Below are positions 25,000 through 32,347 of a stretch of 34,308 nt of DNA, in pieces (positions within the stretch are counted from its first letter, which is position 1; every line of letters begins with the position of its first letter). Below the pieces are notes generated by a model, which worked only from the letters and a program-made list of their open reading frames with translations, was not told the origin of the DNA and ran no database searches. A program made the translations under genes and the position numbers. Source of the DNA: Acidimicrobiales bacterium. Lineage in GTDB: Bacteria; Actinomycetota; Acidimicrobiia; Acidimicrobiales; RAAP-2. The stretch is from contig JADGOI010000015.1 in NCBI GenBank assembly GCA_017883075.1, positions 1 to 34,308 on the forward strand. The letters are read 5' to 3'.

Positions 25000-26178
25000 G
25001 TGCAGGAGAACGCCCGACTGCCAACACCCCAAATGGGACCAAACGGGGAGAGCGGGGGGTTGTCCTTCGTCGGGCTCATCGTGCACAACCTTGGTACCCG
25101 TCGGGTGCGGACTGCGCTAACTGCGCTGGCCGTGGCCATCGCCGTGATGGCGGTGGTGACACTCGGGGTATTGACAGACAGCTTGAAGAGTTCGGCCGCA
25201 GAAGTGCTGTCCGCGGGTAACGCCGACTTTACAGTCGCCCAGAAGTCAGTCTCCGACCTCCTGAACAGCGTCGTCACCGACACCCAGGTCACGAAGATCG
25301 CATCCACCCCGGGTGTCGCCAGCGCAGTGGGAGTCCTGGTGGCAACCATCAAGCTCGATCCCGCTCACCCGCTGTTCCTCGAGATCGGAATAACGCCGGA
25401 GTCACTTTCGCCTTTCGGTGTGCACGTTGTGGCGGGAAGCGCCTATGACGCCACTGCTCCTGACGAGGTGATGCTCGGTTGGCAAGCTGCCGACGCGTTC
25501 GGAAAGAAGGTTGGGAGTTCGATCGTGATGGACGGAATCCGCTTCCGGGTGGTGGGTATCTACTCCACCGGGCAGGTCTTCGCGGACAGCGCGTCGATGA
25601 TGTCATTGGCGACTCTGCAGGCACGGGAACGGAAACCAGCGACGGTGACGCTCACCGTCGTCCGGGTCACCAAGGGGGCGAGCATCGAGCGGGTTCGTGC
25701 GGCTATCGAGGAAGCCAACCCCAATCTGGCAACCGTGCGATCGGCTACGGAGTACGGACGAGTCGACCGGAATCTCCAATTCCTCGGGGCTGCTCAGACC
25801 GGATCCCAAATCATCGCCCTCGTCATCGGAGTGATCATCGTGATGAATACCATGCTGCTCTCCTTCGTCGAGCGCATCCGAGAATTCGGAGTCTTACGGG
25901 CGATCGGGTGGTCACGATCACGATTGCTCGGACTTGTCTTGGGGGAAGCCATTGGGATCAGCTTCCTCGGCGCGGGATTCGGAGTCGGGTTCGCATTTGT
26001 GCTCACCTGGGGCCTCGAACGGTTCTCGCCACTGCGAGGCATTTTGCAGGCTCAATTCACAGCCGGGGAGGTTTGGACTGCTCTCTATGCGGCCATTGCC
26101 ATTGGCTTGCTTGCCGCGCTCTACCCTTCGGCAAGAGCTGCGATGTTGAGGCCGGGTGCCTCGTTGCGACGAGAATGA
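25000..26178 (+). CDS. MacB/FtsX-type ABC transporter permease
   Basis: A 392-residue permease of the MacB/LolC superfamily: one N-terminal helix (~38-60), a large extracytoplasmic domain (~65-255), and three C-terminal helices (~265-285, 305-335, 350-375). The sequence around the second helix (MNTMLLSFVERIREFGVLRAIGWSR) is the family coupling signature. Such proteins work as dimers with an ATPase as mechanotransmission exporters of lipids, peptides or drugs; the substrate is unknown. GTG 25000 follows AGGAG (24991-24995) at short spacing; ATG 25033 is an alternative. The stop overlaps the ATPase start (ATGA). No MacA-like partner is adjacent. Confidence 0.85.
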   Translation: MQENARLPTPQMGPNGESGGLSFVGLIVHNLGTRRVRTALTALAVAIAVMAVVTLGVLTDSLKSSAAEVLSAGNADFTVAQKSVSDLLNSVVTDTQVTKIASTPGVASAVGVLVATIKLDPAHPLFLEIGITPESLSPFGVHVVAGSAYDATAPDEVMLGWQAADAFGKKVGSSIVMDGIRFRVVGIYSTGQVFADSASMMSLATLQARERKPATVTLTVVRVTKGASIERVRAAIEEANPNLATVRSATEYGRVDRNLQFLGAAQTGSQIIALVIGVIIVMNTMLLSFVERIREFGVLRAIGWSRSRLLGLVLGEAIGISFLGAGFGVGFAFVLTWGLERFSPLRGILQAQFTAGEVWTALYAAIAIGLLAALYPSARAAMLRPGASLRRE

Positions 26179-26906
26179 CACACGCATCGAATGCATCGAT
26201 GGGGCAAGGGGAGTCCCAGGTCGCTCTGGGCATGAATGCCGAATCTCCTGCTTCTACGCCGGTGCTCGAAGCAGTCAACGTGGGTGTGGACTACGGAGAG
26301 TTCCACGCATTGGTTGCGGCGAATCTGAGTGTTGCACCCGGCGAATGGGTGGCGGTAACGGGACCGTCGGGATCTGGGAAGTCCACGCTCCTGCAATTGT
26401 TCGCCGCAGTTGACCAACCCACGAGTGGCAGCGTGCGCTTCCAGGGAGAGGACCTTGCCAATCGAAGGCACCTCGATCGCTATCGACGGATCGAGGTTGG
26501 CAATGTATTCCAGCTGCACAATCTGCTGCCTCATCTCGATGCCAAACGCAACATCGAGATCGCCATGTTTGGAACTCATCAAGGCCGCCAGGCCCGCAGC
26601 GATCGTGCCACCGATCTGCTCTCACTTCTCGAATTGACCGCCCAGGCCGGCCACAAGCCACCAGACATGTCGGGTGGTGAACGACAACGAGTAGCCATCG
26701 CCCGGGCGTTGGCCAATAGCCCTGCCGTGATTCTGGCCGACGAACCAACGGGCAGTCTCGACCCAGCAGGCGCAGCAAACATCATCGCAGTGTTCGATCG
26801 CCTTCACCGGACCGAAGGCGCGACCATCGTGATGGTCACCCATGACCGCGAGGTCGCATCCGCTGCTGACCGGGTGATTCAACTTGAAGGGGGCAGAATT
26901 ATTTGA
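26175..26906 (+). CDS. MacB/LolD-type ABC transporter ATPase
   Basis: A 243-residue ABC ATPase with Walker [13 protein letters not shown]-loop [18 protein letters not shown], signature [16 protein letters not shown], Walker [13 protein letters not shown], and H-loop VTHDREVA. These match the LolD/MacB export class that pairs with permeases having a large external domain. ATG 26175 overlaps the permease stop as ATGA. The frame happens to stay open ~700 bases further upstream inside the permease gene, but that part has no protein-like features. The operon has a DosR-like box before its first gene. Confidence 0.92.
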   Translation: MTHASNASMGQGESQVALGMNAESPASTPVLEAVNVGVDYGEFHALVAANLSVAPGEWVAVTGPSGSGKSTLLQLFAAVDQPTSGSVRFQGEDLANRRHLDRYRRIEVGNVFQLHNLLPHLDAKRNIEIAMFGTHQGRQARSDRATDLLSLLELTAQAGHKPPDMSGGERQRVAIARALANSPAVILADEPTGSLDPAGAANIIAVFDRLHRTEGATIVMVTHDREVASAADRVIQLEGGRII

Positions 26907-27141
26907 GGTCAATTCGTGAGCATCCGCACCTGGGCTCCCCGATTGAGAACGGCTAGCTGGGCGGGATCAAGGGATCACGAGCGTTGGTGACGCTGGCGCA
27001 CCCGCAAGATGGGCGACGTGATGACCCCGACGCCGCCGACCCGACAGCGACGACCTGCAACGCCTCTGCTATCGACAGTGCCGCGTATCCATGCAGTGAC
27101 TGGGCACCGACCGTCGTGACCGGCCCCGGTGCCAATGGTGC

Positions 27142-27177
27142 TCGCCGGATCGGCCGGATCGGCCGAATCGGCCGGGC
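27142..27177. repeat. Four imperfect 9-base tandem repeats
   Basis: Units are TCGCCGGAT, CGGCCGGAT, CGGCCGAAT and CGGCCGGGC. This kind of short array usually arises by slippage. No function is evident. Confidence 0.6.
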
Positions 27178-27201
27178 CGTGGGGCCTAGGGCCGTGGGGC
27201 C
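27174..27201. repeat. 13-base direct repeat
   Basis: GGGCCGTGGGGCC occurs twice, at 27174-27186 and 27189-27201, separated by TA. It lies 24 bases before the DosR-like box and might affect the promoter, but this is not shown. Confidence 0.6.
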
Positions 27202-27224
27202 GGGCATGTCGGACCTGTTCCGAT

Positions 27225-27239
27225 GGGTCGTTCGGCCCT
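27225..27239. promoter_or_regulatory. DosR/DevR-like box 2, upstream of the PLDc_N/CtpE pair
   Basis: GGGTCGTTCGGCCCT differs from box 4 at a single base out of 15. The start codon at 27274 lies 49 bases from its first base, with GTCAAT (27262-27267) as a possible -10 six bases before the ATG. The upstream ATG 27223 lies at the box and so is unlikely to be the real start. Confidence 0.6.
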
Positions 27240-27261
27240 GGTCGGCGTCGTAGCCATGTGG

Positions 27262-27267
27262 GTCAAT
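27262..27267 (+). promoter_or_regulatory. Candidate -10 between box 2 and ATG 27274
   Basis: GTCAAT is separated by six bases from ATG 27274, matching GACAAT before GTG 30591. This spacing would give a leaderless mRNA starting at the codon. Confidence 0.4.
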
Positions 27268-27273
27268 AGGGAG

Positions 27274-27522
27274 ATGGACAGGTGCGTGGGATCTCGCCGG
27301 CGGTGGAGGGACCTCCCGCCGCGGCGCCGGGCGGCGATCGCGGTGGCTGCGACGCTGCAGCTGGCGCTGGCAGCGGCAGCATGGGTGGATCTCGCTCGAC
27401 GTCCGGTCACCGCGGTGCGGGGTCCAAAATGGCGCTGGGGTCTTGCCATCGCCATCAGTTGGGTCGGACCGATCGCATACTTCCGCTGCGGCCGAATAGA
27501 GCCGTTGGCCGCGGCATCCTAG
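27274..27522 (+). CDS. Small PLDc_N-type two-helix membrane protein
   Basis: An ~82-residue protein with a basic N-terminus, a first helix (~18-36), then VRGPKWRWGLAIAISWVGPIAYFRCGR, which is the hallmark of the phospholipase D nuclease N-terminal (PLDc_N) domain when it occurs alone. Stand-alone PLDc_N proteins are small membrane proteins without known activity. ATG 27274 is favoured over ATG 27223 and 27256 because it has the same distance to the DosR-like box and -10 as the universal stress gene. The stop lies 9 bases before ctpE, so the two are probably one operon. Confidence 0.7.
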   Translation: MDRCVGSRRRWRDLPPRRRAAIAVAATLQLALAAAAWVDLARRPVTAVRGPKWRWGLAIAISWVGPIAYFRCGRIEPLAAAS

Positions 27523-27531
27523 GTTGGATGC
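27514..27531. repeat. 6-bp inverted repeat at the ctpE start
   Basis: GCATCC and GGATGC flank TAGGTT, ending directly before the GTG of the P-type ATPase. It might influence translation initiation or be chance; the arms are short. Confidence 0.3.
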
Positions 27532-29955
27532 GTGGTGGATGAGAAGACCACTGGCGGTGCGTCGAAGGGGACGGCTCCATTGGCACCCGCCATGTCCGGT
27601 AAGCCGCCAGGCGAAGTAGGCCTTTCTGCCGAAGAGGTGAGGCAGCGGGTCATCGCCGGCCAGGTGAATGCGCCCCCACCGTCGCCCGGTCGCACCATCG
27701 GCCAGATCGTGCGGGCCAATGTCTTGACCCGGTTCAACGCGATTCTCGGATCGCTGTTCGTTGTGGTCGCGATCGTGGGGCCTATTCAGGACGGCCTCTT
27801 CGGCTTCGTCGTGTTGGCCAACACCACCATCGGCATCATCCAAGAGCTGCGGGCCAAGTGGACTCTCGACCGTCTCGCCATCCTCACTGCGCCTCGGGCC
27901 CATGCCCTTCGCGGCGGATCGTCCGCGGAGCCGGTGGTCTCCGATATCGCCGTGGAGGATGTCGTGGTTGATGACTTGCTTGAGCTGCGGCCGGGTGATC
28001 AGGTACCCGTGGACGGGGTGGTAATCGGGTGTTCCGGACTCGAGGTGGACGAGTCCCTGTTGAGTGGTGAGCCCGAGGCGGTGGCGAAGGCCACTGGGGA
28101 CACCGTGCTATCGGGGAGCTTCGTGGTCGCAGGTAGCGGGATGGTCCGGACGACGGCAGTGGGGGCTGCCGCCTACGCAACTCAACTTCAGGCCCAGGCC
28201 GTCCGATTCAGCCTGCTGCACTCGGAGCTCCAGGCGGGTACCAATTCGATCTTGCGCATGGTGACTTGGGTAATGATCCCCGCCGGTGTGGCCCTCACCG
28301 TGAGCCAACTCGTGCGAAGCCATCAGTCGCTCGGCGACGCGCTTCGGGGATCGGTCGCCGGTGTCGGTGCAATGGTTCCCGAGGGCCTCGTTCTCCTTAC
28401 CTCGATTGCGTTCGCCGTCGGCGCGATCCGGTTGGCGCGACGACGGGTCCTGGTGCAGGAGTTGGCGGCGATCGAGGGTCTGGCCAGGACCGACATCTTG
28501 TGCATCGACAAGACCGGGACGTTGACGGCAGGAGGGGCGACCCTCGAGGCCATTGCTGTCGCGTCGGGTCATGACGAGGCATCCGTGCACGATGCCGTCG
28601 GCGCCATGGCCGCAACAGACCCGGCACCCAATGCAACCATGCAGGCGCTGGCACAGGGATTCGATCAGCCACCGAACTGGGTGGTCGCTAGCCGGGTCCC
28701 GTTTTCCTCCGACCGCAAGTGGAGCGCTGTGACCTTCGCCGATCACGGATCCTGGGTCTTGGGAGCACCGGACATCCTCTCGAGCGAACTCCCGGCCGAG
28801 CTTGAACGCGAGCGGAGTCGCCACGAGGGTGCCAGTCACCGGGTCCTCCTCCTTGCCAGAACCGGGGAGTCGATTCAAGCTGGCAACGGACTCGCGGACC
28901 TGGTTCCGGTGGCCCTAGTGGTCCTCTCGGAGCAACTGCGGGACGAGGCGGCTTCGACCATCGCCTATCTGTCTGACCAGGGGGTCACGGTGACGGTGCT
29001 CTCGGGTGACGCACCCGCGACCGTCGCGGCAATTGCCTCGAAAGTAGGCATCCCGATCGTGGGACGCCCATGTGATGCGTCCAAACTGGCCGCCGACGAC
29101 ACTTCGATGGCCACTGCGTTGTCGTCCGCAAACATCTTCGGTCGAGTACGGCCGGACCAGAAGGTCGCGGCAGTCCGTGCCCTGCAGGCGCAGGGTCACG
29201 TCGTCGCGATGATCGGGGATGGGGTCAACGACGTCCAGGCCTTGAAGCAGGCCGATCTCGGCATCGCGATGGGTTCGGGGAGCCAGGCAAGTCGATCGGT
29301 TGCCCGGATGGTCCTTCTCGATGACTCGTTCGCCGCAGTCCCCCAGGTGCTCAGCGAAGGCCGGCGGGTCGTTGCCAACATCGAGCGGGTGGCGAATCTC
29401 TTCGTGACCAAGACGGTCTATGCCGCGATCCTCGCCGTCGTGGTGGCTGTCGGGGGCTTCCCCTTTCCGTTCTTTCCCAGGCATCTCACCATCGTGAGCA
29501 CACTCACCATCGGTATCCCCGGGTTCTTCCTGGCCCTGGCAAGAGGTGCGCCACGGGCTTCCCCCGGCTTTGTGGCAAAGGTGTTGGCATTCACCATCCC
29601 GGCCGGGGTGATTGCCGCCACCGCGACGCTTGCCGTCTATGCCCTGGCCAGGCTCGGGCCGAACACGAGCGGTACTCAACAACGGACTGCGGCAATGCTG
29701 GAGCTCGCCGCGGTGGCCTTCGCCGTCCTCGTACTCGTCGCCCGTCCGTTGAATGCCCCAAGGATCGCCCTTGTGGTTTCCATGACCCTGGGACTCGTCA
29801 CACTCATCGTCCTCGCGAAGTCGAGAAGCATCTTCGATCTGCAACTTCCGGGGCTTCAGGTCATACTTGGCGCGACAGCCATTGGCGCCGTTGCCATTGT
29901 CTTGCTCGTCGCATCTCAGCGGTGGGCCGGGGCATGGGTCCGAGGCCACCGCTGA
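27532..29955 (+). CDS. ctpE: CtpE-like P-type cation ATPase
   Basis: An 807-residue P-type ATPase without N-terminal metal-binding Cys motifs. Order: helices 1-2 (~55-105), actuator domain with SGE (178-180) where TGE is usual, helix 4 motif MVPEGLVLLTSIAFAVG (~281-297), phosphorylation site DKTGTLT (Asp326), nucleotide domain, hinge GDGVND, and a C-terminal helical bundle (~630-800). The PEGL motif and size recall mycobacterial CtpE, reported as a Ca2+ transporter; ion specificity here is inferred. GTG 27532 lacks a ribosome binding site and lies 9 bases after the PLDc_N gene, so translation probably depends on read-through. It is likely under box 2. Confidence 0.8.
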   Translation: MVDEKTTGGASKGTAPLAPAMSGKPPGEVGLSAEEVRQRVIAGQVNAPPPSPGRTIGQIVRANVLTRFNAILGSLFVVVAIVGPIQDGLFGFVVLANTTIGIIQELRAKWTLDRLAILTAPRAHALRGGSSAEPVVSDIAVEDVVVDDLLELRPGDQVPVDGVVIGCSGLEVDESLLSGEPEAVAKATGDTVLSGSFVVAGSGMVRTTAVGAAAYATQLQAQAVRFSLLHSELQAGTNSILRMVTWVMIPAGVALTVSQLVRSHQSLGDALRGSVAGVGAMVPEGLVLLTSIAFAVGAIRLARRRVLVQELAAIEGLARTDILCIDKTGTLTAGGATLEAIAVASGHDEASVHDAVGAMAATDPAPNATMQALAQGFDQPPNWVVASRVPFSSDRKWSAVTFADHGSWVLGAPDILSSELPAELERERSRHEGASHRVLLLARTGESIQAGNGLADLVPVALVVLSEQLRDEAASTIAYLSDQGVTVTVLSGDAPATVAAIASKVGIPIVGRPCDASKLAADDTSMATALSSANIFGRVRPDQKVAAVRALQAQGHVVAMIGDGVNDVQALKQADLGIAMGSGSQASRSVARMVLLDDSFAAVPQVLSEGRRVVANIERVANLFVTKTVYAAILAVVVAVGGFPFPFFPRHLTIVSTLTIGIPGFFLALARGAPRASPGFVAKVLAFTIPAGVIAATATLAVYALARLGPNTSGTQQRTAAMLELAAVAFAVLVLVARPLNAPRIALVVSMTLGLVTLIVLAKSRSIFDLQLPGLQVILGATAIGAVAIVLLVASQRWAGAWVRGHR

Positions 29956-29998
29956 GATGCGACGGTCCGTGACCGGCCCCATTCGGTGCATCCGATCG

Positions 29999-30013
29999 AG
30001 GACGTTCGACCCT
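29999..30013. promoter_or_regulatory. DosR/DevR-like box 3, upstream of the SRPBCC fragment
   Basis: AGGACGTTCGACCCT matches the shared pattern RGGWCNTTYGRCCCT. Its first base is 50 bases before ATG 30049, as at boxes 2 and 4 (49). No clear -10 sits at the matching position; GTCAAA (30032-30037) is the nearest candidate. Confidence 0.5.
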
Positions 30014-30048
30014 AGCTGGGACGATGCCGGGGTCAAACGCTGACCTGT

Positions 30049-30423
30049 ATGACTCTCTGGGTTGAAGAAGGCTCGGTCTTGCGGCGGAGGCGGGTGCTCG
30101 CGGTGGGTGACGGCGCAGTCGCCCTTGGTGCCATCGGCGATGCCGTCGCATTGGTCTTCGCCGCGTTCGACCTCGGGGGTGCGCTCGTCGGGGCCAAGGA
30201 TGACGCGATCTGGGCCTGGCTGCTGGTACCGCAGGGCCGACCAACGCGACTGGTGACCCGACTCCGGACCGGTCCGATCTCGCACCGTCCGGTGGATGCC
30301 TTGGTCAGCGCTGTCCTCCTCGAGGTGGGCGACTTCCCGATGATGCGAAAGATGTTGATCGGCATCTGGGAACGGGCAGAGTCATCAGGGGTGACTGTCC
30401 CGGGTCACGGCTATGCCGCATAG
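30049..30423 (+). CDS. Short SRPBCC-like protein, probably N-terminally truncated
   Basis: A 124-residue frame whose second half matches the C-terminal part of SRPBCC (START/Bet v1-like) proteins: IWAWLLVPQGRPTRLVTRLR followed by LLEVGDFPMMRKMLIGIWERAE, the usual F-x-M-x-RKM-x-GI-x-RRAE ending. RVLAVGDG near the start corresponds to the mid-domain LxVGD segment. The first ~90-100 residues of a normal SRPBCC protein (ligand-pocket strands and helices) are missing, and a stop at 30013-30015 closes the frame upstream. It may be a decayed gene, or a re-started short protein, since a DosR-like box sits 50 bases upstream. No activity is proposed. Confidence 0.5.
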   Translation: MTLWVEEGSVLRRRRVLAVGDGAVALGAIGDAVALVFAAFDLGGALVGAKDDAIWAWLLVPQGRPTRLVTRLRTGPISHRPVDALVSAVLLEVGDFPMMRKMLIGIWERAESSGVTVPGHGYAA

Positions 30424-30541
30424 CGTTTTCGGTGGGCGCCGGTTCTCTACTCTGACGTCCGGAACTCTCGGCGATCGCTGGCGGACAAGCAAACCCAGTA
30501 CCGAAGCAAGCGGCATGGAATCTCGAAAACCAATATCGGTT

Positions 30542-30556
30542 GGGTCTTTCGGCCCT
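30542..30556. promoter_or_regulatory. DosR/DevR-like box 4, upstream of the universal stress gene
   Basis: GGGTCTTTCGGCCCT is the closest match in the window to mycobacterial DosR sites of the GGGACTTTCGGCCCT form (one mismatch in 15). GTG 30591 begins 49 bases from its first base. Tandem universal stress proteins are classic DosR targets in mycobacteria. Confidence 0.65.
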
Positions 30557-30578
30557 TGCCGCGATCACCGGACTCCCT

Positions 30579-30584
30579 GACAAT
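30579..30584 (+). promoter_or_regulatory. Candidate -10 between box 4 and GTG 30591
   Basis: GACAAT lies 22 bases after the box and six bases before GTG 30591. The same two distances apply to GTCAAT at box 2. A leaderless start at the GTG is suggested. Confidence 0.45.
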
Positions 30585-30590
30585 GACTTG

Positions 30591-31550
30591 GTGGCAAAGT
30601 CAGCACACACACGAGAAGACCGGAACGACGAGCCGGGAGGAGAACTCGGCGTTGAACATCGGGCGGATCCCGACGACAAGGTCCGCTCCCGCATCGTCGT
30701 CGGAGTGGACAGCTCAGCGGGTGCAGCTGAAGCGCTCGACTGGGCAGCGACTGAAGCCGAACGGAATGATTCCACCCTTTCCATCGTCGCGGCCTGGGCC
30801 TACCGTGGATATACGACCACCGTGCTCTTGGAACGCGATGCGGACCGCATCGTGGAAAGTGCGAGGAAGCAGGTGATCGAGCGGCATCCAGAGGTGCGGG
30901 TTGAGACCCATGTTTGTAAAGATCCGACGGCGCTCGCCCTCATAGAGGTCAGTCGGGGTGCCGAATTGTTGGTCGTCGGGTCCAGGGGCCTCGGCGGGTT
31001 CAGCGGACTTCTTGTGGGATCAGTGGGACAGCACTGCCTCACACATGCCGAGTGCTCCGTGGCCATCATTCGATCAGCAGAGCGTCGGGCATCGAATAGC
31101 GGCCCCAGTCGGATTGTTGTCGGTGTGGATGGCTCAGAAGGCTCGAACCTGGCGCTCGACTGGGCGGCACATGAAGCCAGCAGGACGAGCGCCCGACTTG
31201 GCGTGGTGACCTCGCTGATCTTCCCGGCAGACTTGAGCTACCGTGTCGGCGCCGATGTAGGCGTTCCCGAAACAGCGAGTCAGATTGTTGCCGAGGCGGT
31301 TGGTCACGTCGCTTCGGTGGCACGGGAGGTCTCTGTGCGCGGCGAGACCAGTGAGGAGCCACCGGCCATTGCCCTCGTTGATGCCAGCCGGACGGCGGAC
31401 ATGGTCGTCCTCGGATCCAGGGGACTGGGCGCATTTCGTGGCCTTCTCCTCGGTTCGGTGAGCCAGTACGTGGCGAACCATGCGCACTGTTCGGTCGTCG
31501 TGGTGCGGAATCACAGATCAGTGCCGTCGGGACGCGGACGAGGAGAATGA
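30591..31550 (+). CDS. Tandem universal stress protein (two UspA domains)
   Basis: A ~319-residue protein of two UspA domains, starting at SRIVVGVDSSAG and PSRIVVGVDGSEG. Both domains carry the ATP-binding pattern G-2x-G-9x-G-S/T: GSRGLGGFSGLLVGSVGQ and GSRGLGAFRGLLLGSVSQ. Such tandem, ATP-binding Usp proteins (for example Rv2623) help mycobacteria slow growth under hypoxia. The frame is open to TTG 30540, but that codon lies at the DosR-like box, so GTG 30591 or TTG 30588 is a better start. About 30 polar residues still precede the first domain, so the N-terminus remains uncertain. Confidence 0.85.
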   Translation: MAKSAHTREDRNDEPGGELGVEHRADPDDKVRSRIVVGVDSSAGAAEALDWAATEAERNDSTLSIVAAWAYRGYTTTVLLERDADRIVESARKQVIERHPEVRVETHVCKDPTALALIEVSRGAELLVVGSRGLGGFSGLLVGSVGQHCLTHAECSVAIIRSAERRASNSGPSRIVVGVDGSEGSNLALDWAAHEASRTSARLGVVTSLIFPADLSYRVGADVGVPETASQIVAEAVGHVASVAREVSVRGETSEEPPAIALVDASRTADMVVLGSRGLGAFRGLLLGSVSQYVANHAHCSVVVVRNHRSVPSGRGRGE

Positions 31551-31848
31551 CAGCCAACGCAGGTCTGTGCCGGTCGATGTCGCGGCGATAATGCACCCCG
31601 AGTTGGCATACTGAGCGGGAGGAGATCACCGCCTCGCCAATCGGCTGTTCACCGTCCGTACAACCTGGTGGTGCCGGTCTATCGGGTGGATGGCATGCAA
31701 TCAGCGGTTGCACCGGTCGACACCTTGGGGGCCGGCCAGTTCCGTCGAAGAAGGCTCGTGTGGGCTGGCCGCCGACACCTGCGTTGATGAGCAGGGAACC
31801 GTATTCCACCTGCATCAGCTGCGGTAGCGATACCCGCATACCCCGAAT

Positions 31849-31880
31849 ACCCGCGTGTCCCGCACACTTTGGACGCGGGT
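31849..31880. repeat. 8-bp inverted repeat in the convergent gap
   Basis: ACCCGCGT (31849-31856) and ACGCGGGT (31873-31880) could pair with a 16-base loop. It may act as a two-way terminator for the facing genes, though there is no T-run. Confidence 0.35.
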
Positions 31881-31897
31881 CCTTACGGGCCGAGGCG

Positions 31898-31924
31898 CCT
31901 GAGTCACCTGAGTCACCTGATCAG
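31898..31924. repeat. Three 9-base tandem repeats
   Basis: CCTGAGTCA occurs twice in tandem and is followed by the degenerate CCTGATCAG. It is just downstream of ctaF. No function is evident. Confidence 0.55.
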
Positions 31925-31954
31925 ACGGAGCGCCTGGTCAGAGAGTGCTGCAGA

Positions 31955-32347
31955 TCAGACGGTGCCTCCACGGCGGCTCTCGACCGTGACGCCGATCATG
32001 GCCGAGAGGATCAGTGCACCGGCAATGGGGGCCAACCAAAGGCCGAAGACAAACGTCAACAGGGCGAACATGGCACCCATGCCCAAAACGAAAGGCCAGA
32101 TGCTCGAGCCCGGAAATGATTCGACAGTCCCGGCGCTGTCCTCGATGGCGGCATCGGGGTCCTCTTCGGGCTGAAGCTTCATGTGGTAGGCCCACCACAG
32201 GTAGTAGCTGCCGGGCAGCAGACCGAGCAGCGCCGCCCCGATGAGCATCAAGAACCCGGCATCTTCGTAGCTGGTGAACCAGTAGATGACCCCGATGATG
32301 CCAAAGAAGACAGCGCAACCGACGAGGAACAGCGACATGACCTTCAT
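31955..32347 (-). CDS. ctaF: Actinobacterial cytochrome c oxidase subunit IV
   Basis: A 130-residue protein with four predicted helices: residues ~4-24, 30-52, 83-103 and 105-122. The [12 protein letters not shown] and GSYYLWW segments are typical of the actinobacterial CtaF family, a small structural subunit of the aa3 oxidase. ATG 32347 overlaps the ctaD stop as ATGA, so it is translated with ctaD. The frame continues open far upstream inside ctaD, but that is antisense-like composition, not protein. Confidence 0.88.
   Translation of the reverse strand: MKVMSLFLVGCAVFFGIIGVIYWFTSYEDAGFLMLIGAALLGLLPGSYYLWWAYHMKLQPEEDPDAAIEDSAGTVESFPGSSIWPFVLGMGAMFALLTFVFGLWLAPIAGALILSAMIGVTVESRRGGTV

Larger units (their letters stand above)
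26907..27224 (+). other. Non-coding stretch with short GC-rich tandem repeats
   Basis: About 320 bases after the ABC operon without a convincing reading frame. It contains an imperfect 9-base repeat array (27142-27177) and a 13-base direct repeat (27174-27201). It ends at the DosR-like box before the small membrane protein gene. Confidence 0.5.
31551..31954 (+). other. Non-coding convergent gap between usp and ctaF
   Basis: About 400 bases between the ends of two convergent genes. No protein-like frame is seen. It holds an 8-bp inverted repeat (31849-31880), a 9-base tandem repeat (31898-31924) and a 10-base direct repeat GATCAGACGG (31919 and 31953). A transcription terminator would be expected, but no hairpin with a T-run is visible. 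Confidence 0.5.

Noticed and set aside
25479-26174. Upstream extension of the ABC ATPase frame inside the permease gene
   Set aside because: The permease frame has clear family features throughout; the extension has none, and ATG 26175 forms a normal ATGA junction.
26953-27903. 316-codon minus-strand open frame across the PLDc_N gene and the ctpE start
   Set aside because: Low-quality composition with repeated Arg/Pro tracts arising from the tandem repeats; the plus strand holds recognised genes.
29974-29990. GGTCCGTGACCGGCCCC as another DosR-like box
   Set aside because: The interval between half-sites is two bases longer than in the four accepted boxes; box 3 nearby fits better.
28915-30285. 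456-codon minus-strand open frame opposite ctpE
   Set aside because: No protein-like motifs, Arg/Asp/Gly-rich; it is a shadow of the P-type ATPase gene.
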